Translations under genes and position numbers: made by a program
Notes under the pieces: model-generated
Seen by the model: only the letters and a program-made list of their open reading frames with translations
Told to the model about the DNA's origin: nothing
Database searches by the model: none
Origin: JAVKFF01 sp040226215
GTDB lineage: Bacteria; Pseudomonadota; Alphaproteobacteria; DSM-16000; Inquilinaceae
Reading direction: 5' to 3'
Assembly: GCA_040226215.1 (NCBI GenBank)
Contig: JAVKFF010000018.1
Span: 1 to 19,909, forward strand
Length of the DNA stretch: 19,909 nucleotides
Shown: positions 7,131-14,144 of the stretch, piece by piece
Numbering within the stretch: the first letter of the stretch is position 1
How the letters are laid out: every line of letters begins with the position of its first letter

Positions 7131-7543
7131 GCGGCGGCAGCGACCGGGCGGCCGGCGGTGCGGCCGGTATCCGCGCCTTCGTCGCCTTCGCCGGCACCGG
7201 CAAGCGGCCCTGGTCGTGGTTCCTGAAGCCGGGCTTCCGCCACTGCTTCGTCATGCTCGACGATGGCCGGGGCTGGATCACCGTGGAGCCGCTGTCGAGC
7301 CGCATCGACGTCGCCCGCCAGGAGCTGGCGCCGGGCGAGGACCTGCCGGCGCGCTACCTGCGCCAGGGCCATATCGTGCTGCCGGCACCGCTCGCCCGGC
7401 CGGAAACCGCCGACTGGCCGCAGCCCTTCACCTGCGTGGCCGTGGTCAAGCGGGTGCTGGGCCTGCGCGCAGCCCTGGTGCTGACGCCGTGGCAGCTCTA
7501 CCGGCACCTGCTGCGCCGGCAGTCCGGGGAGCGGCTATCATGA
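7127..7543 (+). CDS. Phage protein, possible permuted NlpC/P60-like cysteine peptidase
   Basis: This encodes 138 residues. His39 lies in GFRHCFVMLDDGRGWITVEP (about 36-55) and Cys103 in PFTCVAVVKRVLGL (100-113), followed by TPWQLYRHL (120-128). A His-containing strand first and then a Cys at the head of a helix is the order expected of circularly permuted NlpC/P60 (YaeF/YiiX-like) enzymes. This family call is an inference from motif order only. If right, it could cut cell-wall peptides during entry or lysis, and it is the only lysin-like candidate in the window. It has no signal peptide or membrane segment. Its start overlaps the upstream stop and its stop overlaps the portal start, both as ATGA. 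Confidence 0.7.
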   Translation: MSGGSDRAAGGAAGIRAFVAFAGTGKRPWSWFLKPGFRHCFVMLDDGRGWITVEPLSSRIDVARQELAPGEDLPARYLRQGHIVLPAPLARPETADWPQPFTCVAVVKRVLGLRAALVLTPWQLYRHLLRRQSGERLS

Positions 7544-9012
7544 CCCGGACCATCGCCCCGCTCGACCCGTCGGCGCTGGCCGGGCTGCTGGCCCGCGCCC
7601 GGCGCCGGCGGGAGCCCTGGGTGGCGTTGTGGCGGGATGCCTACGACCACGCCCTGCCGCTGCGCGGCGGCTTCTCCGGCCAGCCCATGGCGGGCCGCGA
7701 CTTCGCCCGCGACCTCTATGACGGCACCGCGCCCGACGCGGTCGACCAACTCGCCGCCGCCCTGCTGGCGACGGTGACGCCGCCCTGGACCTCCTGGATC
7801 GGCCTGGCGCCCGGACCGGAAACAGCGGAGGCGGACCGGCCGGCGCTGGCCCGGGCGCTGGACACGGTGGCCGGCGTCGTGCAGGGCCATCTCGACCGCT
7901 CCAACTTCGCCGTGGAGGCCCACCAGTGCTTCCTCGACCTGGTGGTCGGCGGTACCGCCTGCCTGCTGGTGGAGGAGGCGCCGCCGGGCGCGCTGTCCGC
8001 CTTCCGCTTCAGCGCCGTGGCGTTGGCCGATCTGATGGTGGAGGAGGGGCCGTCCGGGCGGCTGGAGACGGTGGTGCGTCGGCGCGCCCTGCCGGCCGCG
8101 ATGCTGGCCGCCCGCTATCCCGCCGCCGCCGGTCTGGCCGGTCGGGCAGGCGAGGGGAGCGGCGACCCTGAACGGCCAGTCGAAATCCACGAGCTGCAAT
8201 TCGCCGACAGCCAGGGGCACCGCTACGCCGCCCTGCTCACGGATGGAACGGCCACGCCGGCCATCCTCGCCGAGGGGCGCTTCGAGGAGCCGGCCTATCT
8301 CGCCTTCCGCTGGGTCAAGGCGCCGGGCGAGGTCTACGGCCGCTCGCCGGTCATGAAGGCGCTGCCGGACATCAAGACCGCGAACAAGGTGGTGGAGCTG
8401 ATCCTGAAGAACGCCAGCCTGGCGGTCACCGGCATCTGGCAGGCCGACGACGACGGCGTGATCAACCCGAGCCTGATCAAGCTGGTGCCGGGCACCATCA
8501 TCCCCAAGGCGGTCGGTTCGGCCGGCCTGAAGCCGCTGGAGCCGGCGGCCGATTTCGATATCGGCCAGCTCGTCCTCGACGATCTGCGCCGGCGCATCCG
8601 CTCCGCCCTGCTGGCCGATCAGCTGGCGCCGGTGGAAAGCCCGCGGCTGACCGCGACCGAGGTGCTGGAACGCGCCGACCAGATGGCGCGGGCGCTGGGT
8701 GCGGTGCATGGCCGGCTGCTCTCGGAATTCCTGGTGCCGCTCATGCGGCGCACGCTGGCAATTCTGCGGCGGCGCGGCGAGGTGCCCGACCTCGCGCTCG
8801 ACGGCCGCCAGGTGGTGCCCGATTTCCGCTCGCCCCTGGCGCGCGCCCAGGGCGGGCGCGAACTGCGCTCGACCCTGCTCTGGCTCGACCGGGTGGCGGC
8901 CTACGGGCCGCTGGCCGAAGGCGCGGTCGACATGCCGCGCGCCATCGCCTGGCTGGGTGAGCGCCTGGGCGTGCCGGCGGCCCTGCTGCGAGGGCCGGAG
9001 GCGGGACCGTGA
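7540..9012 (+). CDS. T7-like head-tail connector (portal) protein
   Basis: This encodes 490 residues of the podovirus head-to-tail connecting protein family (T7 gp8-like). Recognisable features are the N-terminal WVALWRDAYDHALP segment, DLYDGTAPDAVDQLAAALLATVTPPWTSW (about 62-90) and the conserved core APGEVYGRSPVMKALPDIKTANK near residues 264-286. The dodecamer would form the portal vertex, serving DNA packaging and tail attachment. GGGGAG at 7526-7531, 8 nt before the ATG, supports the start. The gene is slightly shorter than T7 gp8 (536 residues) but looks complete at both ends. It overlaps its neighbours by 4 nt on both sides. Confidence 0.92.
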   Translation: MTRTIAPLDPSALAGLLARARRRREPWVALWRDAYDHALPLRGGFSGQPMAGRDFARDLYDGTAPDAVDQLAAALLATVTPPWTSWIGLAPGPETAEADRPALARALDTVAGVVQGHLDRSNFAVEAHQCFLDLVVGGTACLLVEEAPPGALSAFRFSAVALADLMVEEGPSGRLETVVRRRALPAAMLAARYPAAAGLAGRAGEGSGDPERPVEIHELQFADSQGHRYAALLTDGTATPAILAEGRFEEPAYLAFRWVKAPGEVYGRSPVMKALPDIKTANKVVELILKNASLAVTGIWQADDDGVINPSLIKLVPGTIIPKAVGSAGLKPLEPAADFDIGQLVLDDLRRRIRSALLADQLAPVESPRLTATEVLERADQMARALGAVHGRLLSEFLVPLMRRTLAILRRRGEVPDLALDGRQVVPDFRSPLARAQGGRELRSTLLWLDRVAAYGPLAEGAVDMPRAIAWLGERLGVPAALLRGPEAGP

Positions 9013-9275
9013 GCCCGCCGCCCGACGCGGCCGCCGCGTCCCGCGCCGCCGCCCGCCTGTTCGCCACGCCGGACGGCCTGCTGCTGCTCGCCCATCTGCG
9101 CCGGCTTACGGTCGAGCGCGTGCTCGGCCCCGATGCCGGCGACGCGGCACTGCGCTTCCTGGAAGGCCAGCGCGCGCTGGTGCGCCGGCTGGAAACCCTG
9201 ATCGCCACCGGCCGGGAGCCGCCGGTCGGCAACCAACCGGACACAAACGAGAAGGAGACAGTGAACCATGGATAG
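9009..9275 (+). CDS. Bbp19-like small phage head protein
   Basis: This encodes 88 residues starting at GTG, which overlaps the portal stop as GTGA. The central part, ARLFATPDGLLLLAHLRRL and FLEGQRALVRRLETLI (about 15-65), resembles the Bbp19-like domain first named in Bordetella phage BPP-1, with the pattern F-x-TPxG-LLxxLxxL ... xEGQRxLVxxLexL. The function is unknown. Its place between portal and scaffold suggests a role in head assembly. The end overlaps the scaffold start by 8 nt, and the scaffold Shine-Dalgarno sequence lies inside this gene. Confidence 0.72.
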   Translation: MSPPPDAAAASRAAARLFATPDGLLLLAHLRRLTVERVLGPDAGDAALRFLEGQRALVRRLETLIATGREPPVGNQPDTNEKETVNHG

Positions 9276-10050
9276 CCCGATGCCCGTCACCGTTCCGGGG
9301 GCGCCTACCGCCCCGCCGGCCACCCCGCCCGCTATGCCGCCCGCCCTGGCGCCCGCCACCCAGCGCCCGCCCGAGGTGCCGGAGAAGTTCTGGGACCCGG
9401 AGACCGGCCGGATCAGGGTCGAGGCGCTGCTGAAATCCTATCTGGCGCTGGAGAAGCGGCTGTCGCAGATGGTCGCCCTGCCGACGGCCGAGAGCGGGCC
9501 GGAGGAGCGCCTGCGCCTGCTGACCGCGCTCGGCCGGCCGCAGAGCCCGGAGGAATACGCCATCGCCTGCCCGCATGGCCTGTTCGAGGCGGATCCGGAG
9601 ATCAACGCCCGCCTGTTCGAGGCCGGCATGAACCAGGAGCAGGCGCAGGCGGTCTACGACCTGGCGGCGGAGAAGATGGTGCCGCTGATGCAGTCGCTGG
9701 TCGCCGACCTGGAAGCCGAGCGCGAGATCGAGCGCCTGATGGCGGAGTTCGGCGGGCCGGAGCGCTGGGCGGAGATCTCCCGCCAGATGCTGGCCTGGGC
9801 CGAGCGCAACCTGCCGGCCGATGCCCTGCCGGGCCTCACCACCTCCTTCGACGGCGTGATGGCCCTCTACGAGATGATGAAGAACCGCGAGCCGGCCAGC
9901 GTCGCGGAGGGCGAGACTGCCGTCGACGCGTCGGGCGAGCGCGACCTGCAGGCGATGCTGCGCGACCCGCGCTACTGGCGCGACCGCGATCCCGCCTTCA
10001 TCGCCAAGGTGACGGAGGGCTTCCGCCGGCTCTACCCGGAGCGCGGCTGA
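9268..10050 (+). CDS. Capsid assembly scaffolding protein
   Basis: This encodes 260 residues. The first 35 are rich in Pro and Ala (disordered). Then comes VPEKFWDPETGRIRVEALLKSYLALEKRL (about 37-65), a pattern common in scaffolding proteins of T7-like prophages, followed by a charged helical body with YAIACPHGLFEADPE in the middle. The C-terminus, RDPAFIAKVTEGFRRLYPERG, is the usual basic helix that contacts the capsid protein. AAGGAGA at 9252-9258, 9 nt before the ATG, supports the start. Scaffold is normally followed directly by the capsid gene. Here a leftward two-component operon intervenes, and its kinase gene ends inside the last 19 nt of this gene. Confidence 0.85.
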   Translation: MDSPMPVTVPGAPTAPPATPPAMPPALAPATQRPPEVPEKFWDPETGRIRVEALLKSYLALEKRLSQMVALPTAESGPEERLRLLTALGRPQSPEEYAIACPHGLFEADPEINARLFEAGMNQEQAQAVYDLAAEKMVPLMQSLVADLEAEREIERLMAEFGGPERWAEISRQMLAWAERNLPADALPGLTTSFDGVMALYEMMKNREPASVAEGETAVDASGERDLQAMLRDPRYWRDRDPAFIAKVTEGFRRLYPERG

Positions 10051-11381
10051 GCCCCGGTAGCGGCGAGCGGCAGGGTGACGGTGACCCGGAGCCCGCCCTC
10101 GTCCCGGTTGGCGAGTTCCAGGCGGCCGTTGTGGCTGGCCACGATCGACTTGACGATCGCCAGGCCCAGCCCGCTGCCGCCGGTCTCCCGGCTGCGCGAG
10201 GTTTCCAGCCGGACGAAGGGGTCGAGCACGCGCGTCCGGTCCGCCTCTGGGATGCCGGGTCCGTCATCCTCGACCGTGACCACGGCCTGGCCGCCCTCGG
10301 CGCGCCAGGTAACGCGGGCCCGGCCGCCATAGCGCACGGCGTTGTCGATCAGGTTGCCGATGGTGCGCCTCAGCGCCTCCGGCCGGCCGGCCACGGTGAC
10401 GGGACCGGCATCCGGATCGCCCGCCAAGGCGACATCCTGGCCGAGATCGCGATAGCCCGCGACCGCCGAGGGGATCAGCCGGGCCAGGTCGACGGGCACG
10501 AAGTCCTCCTCCGACAACTCCTCGCGAACCAGCGCGATGGTGCCGTCGATCACCGCTTCCATATCCTTCAGGTCGGCCATGATCTTGCCCTGCAGGGCCG
10601 CGTCCTCGATGAACTCGGCGCGCAGGCGCAGCCGGGTGATCGGCGTGCGCAGGTCGTGGCCGGCGGCGGCGATCATGTGCATGCGCTCGCGCACGAAGCG
10701 CTGCAGGCGCTGCTGCATGGCATTGAAGGTGGCCGCCGCCGTGCGGATCTCCGCCGGACCGGCGCCATCGTCCATGGGTGGAGCGTTGAGATTTTCGCCC
10801 AGCCGCTCGGCCGCGCCGGCCAGATCCTTCAGCGGCCGGGTCGCCCGCCTGGCCGCCCAGGTCGCCAGCAGCAGCGTGCCGCCGCCGATGCCGGCAATGA
10901 GCGCGACGAGGCTGAGCGCGCCGCGCACGAAGGGTTCCTCGCCGGCATAGTTCAGCATCAGCCAGGGGCCGTCGGAAAGCTCGATGGCGGCGATGATGCC
11001 GGGCGGTCCCTCGCCGGGACGGGCGCGGCCGATCAGCACCCCGCGGCCGGCGGCGAAGATGTCGCGCAGGGCCTCCTCGATGCGCTCGTCGATGTGGTGG
11101 TCTGAGTGGACGAGCCAGGGCGGCGGGCGATCGACGACCGTGCCGCGCAGGTCGATCCGCTCCAGGCTGCGCAGCACGCGCTCGCGCTCCTCGGGCGAAA
11201 CGGCCTCCACCGCGTCGACCACCACGGCGACCTGCCGCGCGAGGGGGCGGGAGAAGCGGCCGCCGGTATCGCCGAACAGGATCACCGTGGACAGCACGAC
11301 GCTGACCGCCAGCACGCCCGCCAGGCCGGCGATCAGGGTGAGCGTCAGCCGACCACGCAGGGTTCTGGGGACGAGGCGCAT
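10032..11381 (-). CDS. EnvZ/CpxA-type sensor histidine kinase
   Basis: This encodes 449 residues. The domains are TM1 (about 11-36), a periplasmic sensor (37-153), TM2 (154-177), HAMP (178-230), a HisKA dimerisation domain with phospho-acceptor His242 in AAGHDLRTPITRLRL, and HATPase_c with the N-box NLIDNAVRYGG (343-353), DDGPGIP (372-378) and GGSGLGLAIV (401-410). All catalytic motifs are present, so it should be active. The sensor holds an acidic/His cluster, VHSDHHIDERIEE (91-103). The gene begins 8 nt after the regulator stop, so the two form an operon. It is transcribed against the phage genes, and its last 19 nt overlap the end of the scaffold gene. The signal is unknown; the neighbouring CpxP-like gene suggests envelope stress or metals. 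Confidence 0.93.
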   Translation of the reverse strand: MRLVPRTLRGRLTLTLIAGLAGVLAVSVVLSTVILFGDTGGRFSRPLARQVAVVVDAVEAVSPEERERVLRSLERIDLRGTVVDRPPPWLVHSDHHIDERIEEALRDIFAAGRGVLIGRARPGEGPPGIIAAIELSDGPWLMLNYAGEEPFVRGALSLVALIAGIGGGTLLLATWAARRATRPLKDLAGAAERLGENLNAPPMDDGAGPAEIRTAAATFNAMQQRLQRFVRERMHMIAAAGHDLRTPITRLRLRAEFIEDAALQGKIMADLKDMEAVIDGTIALVREELSEEDFVPVDLARLIPSAVAGYRDLGQDVALAGDPDAGPVTVAGRPEALRRTIGNLIDNAVRYGGRARVTWRAEGGQAVVTVEDDGPGIPEADRTRVLDPFVRLETSRSRETGGSGLGLAIVKSIVASHNGRLELANRDEGGLRVTVTLPLAATGAQPRSG

Positions 11382-11389
11382 GACAGCCG

Positions 11390-12106
11390 TCAGCGGCGTT
11401 CCACCGGCACGGCCCATTGATAGCCGCCGGTGCGCACCGTCTTGATCAGCCGCGGATTGGCCGGGTCGTCGTCGAGCTTGCGCCGCAGCCGGCTGACCAT
11501 GACGTCGATCGAGCGGTCGAAGGGACCGGCCACCCGGCCACGGGTGAGGTCGAGAAGCTGGTCGCGGGAGAGCGTGCGCTGCGGCCGCTCCACCAGGACG
11601 CGCAGCAGGTCGAACTCGCCGCTGGTCAGCGGGATCTCCGCGCCGCCGATCACCGTCAGCGTACGCGCGCCGATGTCGAGCTGCCAACGCTCGAAGACCA
11701 GGACAGCGGCCTCCTCCGGATCGCCGGCAGGGGCGCCGCTGCGGCGCAGCACCGCCTTGATGCGGGCCAGCAGTTCGCGCGGGTTGAAGGGCTTGCCGAG
11801 ATAGTCGTCGGCGCCGACCTCCAGCCCGACGATGCGGTCGATGTCCTCGCGCATGGCCGTCAGCATGATCACCGGCACCGCCGACTGGCCGCGCAGCCGC
11901 TTGCACAGGCTGAGCCCGTCCTCGCCCGGCATCATCAGGTCGAGCACGACGAGGTCGATGCGCGCGCCCTCCAGCGCCTGCATCATCTCCTGGCCGTCCT
12001 TGGCGACGCTGGCGCGCAGGCCGTGCTGCGACAGGTAGCGCGAGACGAGGTCGCGGATCTCGCGGTCGTCGTCGACGATCAGGATGTGCGGCTGGTGGCT
12101 TTCCAT
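11390..12106 (-). CDS. OmpR-family response regulator
   Basis: This encodes 238 residues. The receiver domain (about 5-120) has the acidic pocket DDD (12-14), the phospho-acceptor Asp56 in VVLDLMMPGEDG, Thr83 and Lys105 in YLGKPF. The C-terminal winged-helix domain (about 135-235) has the OmpR/PhoB features LTSGEFDLLRVLVERP, the recognition helix region RSIDVMVSRLRRKL and the hairpin KTVRTGGYQWAV. It should bind tandem direct repeats when phosphorylated by the adjacent kinase. Two GTTAC words exactly 10 bp apart and an inverted copy lie in its own upstream region. It heads the leftward two-gene operon and is divergent from the CpxP-like gene, the arrangement seen for cpxRA and cpxP in enterobacteria. 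Confidence 0.94.
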   Translation of the reverse strand: MESHQPHILIVDDDREIRDLVSRYLSQHGLRASVAKDGQEMMQALEGARIDLVVLDLMMPGEDGLSLCKRLRGQSAVPVIMLTAMREDIDRIVGLEVGADDYLGKPFNPRELLARIKAVLRRSGAPAGDPEEAAVLVFERWQLDIGARTLTVIGGAEIPLTSGEFDLLRVLVERPQRTLSRDQLLDLTRGRVAGPFDRSIDVMVSRLRRKLDDDPANPRLIKTVRTGGYQWAVPVERR

Positions 12107-12151
12107 GAGCCGGACAATAGCCCGGCCGGGGCGCGCGCAAACAGACGGATT

Positions 12152-12261
12152 GTAACGGATGGTGGCCCGCGCCGGCGCGGTTACACGGCGTTACGAACAG
12201 GCCCCGGCGGTTCACCCTTTCTCACCATCCCCGCATTGGCCGGTTACCGCCGGCTGCCAAT
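12152..12261. promoter_or_regulatory. Candidate response-regulator binding sites in the regulator/CpxP-like intergenic region
   Basis: GTTAC occurs at 12180-12184 and 12190-12194, a direct repeat with 10-bp phasing as is usual for OmpR-family dimers. An inverted copy, GTAAC, is at 12152-12156. A fourth copy at 12243-12247 lies inside a dyad with arms ATTGGC (12235-12240) and GCCAAT (12256-12261). The 241-bp space between the divergent starts holds these sites and no gene. Autoregulation and control of the CpxP-like gene are inferred. The -10/-35 boxes are not clear. Confidence 0.5.
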
Positions 12262-12347
12262 CTCCGGTCTGTCGGACGGGCGAGGCGTGACGCGCCGCGC
12301 CGGTCCCGCCAGAGACCTCGACTGTTCGTTCAAACTGGAGATGAACC

Positions 12348-12998
12348 ATGAAGCGCATGTCCCGTATCGCCGTGATCAGCGGCGTCCTGATCGCCGGCGG
12401 CGCCGGCGCCCTTGTCGCCAGCGATATCGTCGTCGCCCAGAATGCAGGCCCAAACGCGGGTGAGAACGCGCCGCTGCGCGTGCTGCCGGCCGGCGGTTTC
12501 GGCGAGCGCGGCGGTCCCGGATCGGGACACGGCCACTGGGGCGACGGCGACCGCGGCCACGGCCCGGCCCATTGGGGCGACAACGACCGCGACGGCCGGG
12601 GCTTCGGCCCGTTCGGCGGCGGCATGTTCCGCTCGCCGGAGATGATGGCCAATCTCGGCATCGCCTTCGTCGAGACCGCGCTCGACATCGACGAGGCGGA
12701 GAACCCGGCCTGGAACGACCTGGCCGAGGCGGTGCGGGGCGCGGCGGCGACGATGACGGAACTGCGCGGCGAGTTCCAGGCGGAGATGACGCCGCCGGAA
12801 CGGGTCGCCTTCATGGAGACCGTGCTGACGGAGGCGCTTGCCGACGTGCAGGCGATCAACGCCGCCTTCGGTCCGTTCTACGAGAACCTGGACGACGGCC
12901 AGCGCGAGATGGTCGACGGGCTTTTCGCCATGCTGCGGCACCATCGCGGACACGGGTCCTTCGGTCCCGGGCCGGACGCGTCCGATGGCGACAACTGA
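12348..12998 (+). CDS. Spy/CpxP-like (LTXXQ-type) periplasmic protein with His-rich segment
   Basis: This encodes 216 residues. A signal peptide covers about residues 1-30 (MKRMSRIAVISGVLIAGGAG and on to VVA/QN). Residues 50-95 are Gly/His/Asp-rich, with two imperfect repeats, GHGHWGDGDR and GHGPAHWGDNDR, which could bind metal. Residues 100-200 form an amphipathic helical region ending in ENLDDGQREMVDGLF (179-193), which resembles the L-T/D-x-x-Q motif of Spy/CpxP/ZraP proteins. A second His cluster, RHHRGHG, follows. CpxP restrains the CpxA kinase and binds misfolded proteins, ZraP binds zinc, and a comparable role here is inferred from the divergent kinase/regulator operon. GGAG at 12337-12340, 7 nt before the ATG, supports the start. 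Confidence 0.75.
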   Translation: MKRMSRIAVISGVLIAGGAGALVASDIVVAQNAGPNAGENAPLRVLPAGGFGERGGPGSGHGHWGDGDRGHGPAHWGDNDRDGRGFGPFGGGMFRSPEMMANLGIAFVETALDIDEAENPAWNDLAEAVRGAAATMTELRGEFQAEMTPPERVAFMETVLTEALADVQAINAAFGPFYENLDDGQREMVDGLFAMLRHHRGHGSFGPGPDASDGDN

Positions 12999-13019
12999 GT
13001 CGACGGTGATCAAGGGGGC

Positions 13020-13048
13020 TTGACAGCCACTGAATATATTCCTATAAC
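13020..13048 (+). promoter_or_regulatory. Near-consensus sigma70 promoter for the capsid gene with an operator-like core
   Basis: TTGACA (13020-13025) and TATAAC (13043-13048) are separated by exactly 17 bp. Within the spacer is the palindrome GAATATATTC (13032-13041). The word ATATTCCTAT (13036-13045) is the exact reverse complement of ATAGGAATAT at 6655-6664 in the repressor operator region. A repressor bound there would cover the promoter. It starts 22 nt after the CpxP-like stop codon and reads into the major capsid gene. Confidence 0.7.
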
Positions 13049-13314
13049 TCTTCTCATCGACGCCACAACCGCGTCCTCCGGCCCGTCACCTCCCCCGGGT
13101 CGGTCGGCGCGGCGGCGACGACCGCAAGAGCCAGAGCGCGAAGCCGTCTTCCGGGCGACCGGGGGGCGGCTTCGTCGCGTTCGGGGCAACCCCCTGTCGG
13201 CCGTTCCGGCCTCCGGGGTCCCGGCCACGCCGCGGCATTCCGGCCCGCCTCCCTCGGAATTGGCGGCAACCGGGGACCGCGCCATCCGAAAATCCCGAAC
13301 GACGAGGAACCCCG
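13049..13314 (+). other. Long, structured, GC-rich leader of the capsid gene; no gene seen
   Basis: Together with the promoter this is the 316-bp stretch without a gene between the CpxP-like and capsid genes. I see no convincing coding frame. CGAAGCCG (13139-13146) and CGGCTTCG (13167-13174) form an 8-bp perfect stem around a GC-rich loop. GGGG-CAA-CCCC (13183-13193) forms a small hairpin next to it. The capsid Shine-Dalgarno sequence, AGGA (13305-13308), lies 6 nt before its ATG. If the 13020 promoter is used, the leader would be about 260 nt. Confidence 0.5.
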
Positions 13315-14133
13315 ATGGCGACATCCATCACCAATGCCTTCGTGAAGCAGTTCGAACGCGAGGTTCACGAGGCCTATCAGCGCATGGGCTCGAAGCTGCG
13401 ACCGACCGTGCGCTCCAAGTCCAGCGTCGTCGGCGCCAGCACCACCTTCCAGAAGGTCGGCAAGGGCTCGGCGACGACGAAGACGCGGCATTCCGCGGTG
13501 ACGCCGATGAACATCGACCACACCCCGGTCGAATGCATGCTGGCGGACTATTACGCCGGCGACTGGGTCGACAAGCTGGACGAGCTGAAGATCAACATCG
13601 ACGAGCGCCAGGTGATCGCCAATGCCGGCGCCTACGCGCTGGGACGCAAGACCGACGAGCTGATCATCGACGCCCTGGCCACCGCCAGCCAGACGGCGGG
13701 CGCCGGCGGCGACGGCCTGACCAAGGCCAAGGTGCTGGAGGCGTTCGAGACGCTGGGCGCCGGCGACGTGCCGGATGACGGCGAGCGCTATGCCGTGGTC
13801 GGCTGGAAGCAGTGGTCCGACCTGCTGGCGATCGACGAGTTCGCGTCGTCCGACTATGTCGGCGGCGACGATCTGCCCTGGCGCGGCACCCAGGCCAAGC
13901 GCTGGCTGGGCACGCTGTGGATCCCGCATTCCGGCCTGCCGCTCGCAACCTCGGTCCGGACCTGCTTCTGGTACCACAAGACGGCCATCGGCCACGCCTC
14001 GGGCGCGGATGTGGAGACCGACATCTCCTGGCATGGCGACCGGGCGGCGCATTTCGTGAACTCGATGATGAGCCAGGGCGCCTGCCTGATCGACGATGGC
14101 GGCGTCGTCGCGCTGCCGTGCCTGGAAGGCTGA
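13315..14133 (+). CDS. Phage major capsid protein
   Basis: This encodes 272 residues. The N-terminus, MATSITNAFVKQFEREVHEAYQRMGSKLRPTVR, and the segments VGASTTFQKVGKG (about 39-51) and VECMLADYYAGDWVDKLDELK resemble the major capsid family found in BPP-1-like and T7-like prophages. It is shorter than T7 gp10A (345 residues). It should form the icosahedral shell on the scaffold protein. AGGA at 13305-13308 supports the start. Unusually, it is separated from its scaffold gene by a host-like two-component cassette of about 3 kb. No sign of truncation is seen at either end. Confidence 0.85.
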   Translation: MATSITNAFVKQFEREVHEAYQRMGSKLRPTVRSKSSVVGASTTFQKVGKGSATTKTRHSAVTPMNIDHTPVECMLADYYAGDWVDKLDELKINIDERQVIANAGAYALGRKTDELIIDALATASQTAGAGGDGLTKAKVLEAFETLGAGDVPDDGERYAVVGWKQWSDLLAIDEFASSDYVGGDDLPWRGTQAKRWLGTLWIPHSGLPLATSVRTCFWYHKTAIGHASGADVETDISWHGDRAAHFVNSMMSQGACLIDDGGVVALPCLEG

Positions 14134-14144
14134 GGGAGGCGGCG

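Larger units (their letters stand above)
10032..12998. other. Two-component/CpxP-like cassette inside the phage head module
   Basis: Three genes (kinase, regulator, divergent periplasmic protein) separate the scaffold and capsid genes. The kinase and regulator run against phage transcription. Both phage genes beside the cassette are complete, so it sits exactly between genes. No insertion-sequence ends, integrase or target duplications are seen at its edges. Confidence 0.85.

Noticed and set aside
12323..12332. GTTCGTTC upstream of the CpxP-like gene as a LexA site
   Set aside because: The two GTTC words are adjacent, not separated by 7 nt, so it does not match the known site.
11106..12463. 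Long rightward open frames opposite the kinase and regulator genes
   Set aside because: They are rich in Arg, Gln, Asp and His in the way typical of antisense shadows in GC-rich genes; the minus-strand kinase and regulator have full domain motifs.
13010..13324. Open frames on both strands across the capsid leader (about 100 codons)
   Set aside because: They have Arg/Pro/Gly-rich GC-driven composition, poor starts and no domain-like pattern, and they cross the promoter and the capsid start.
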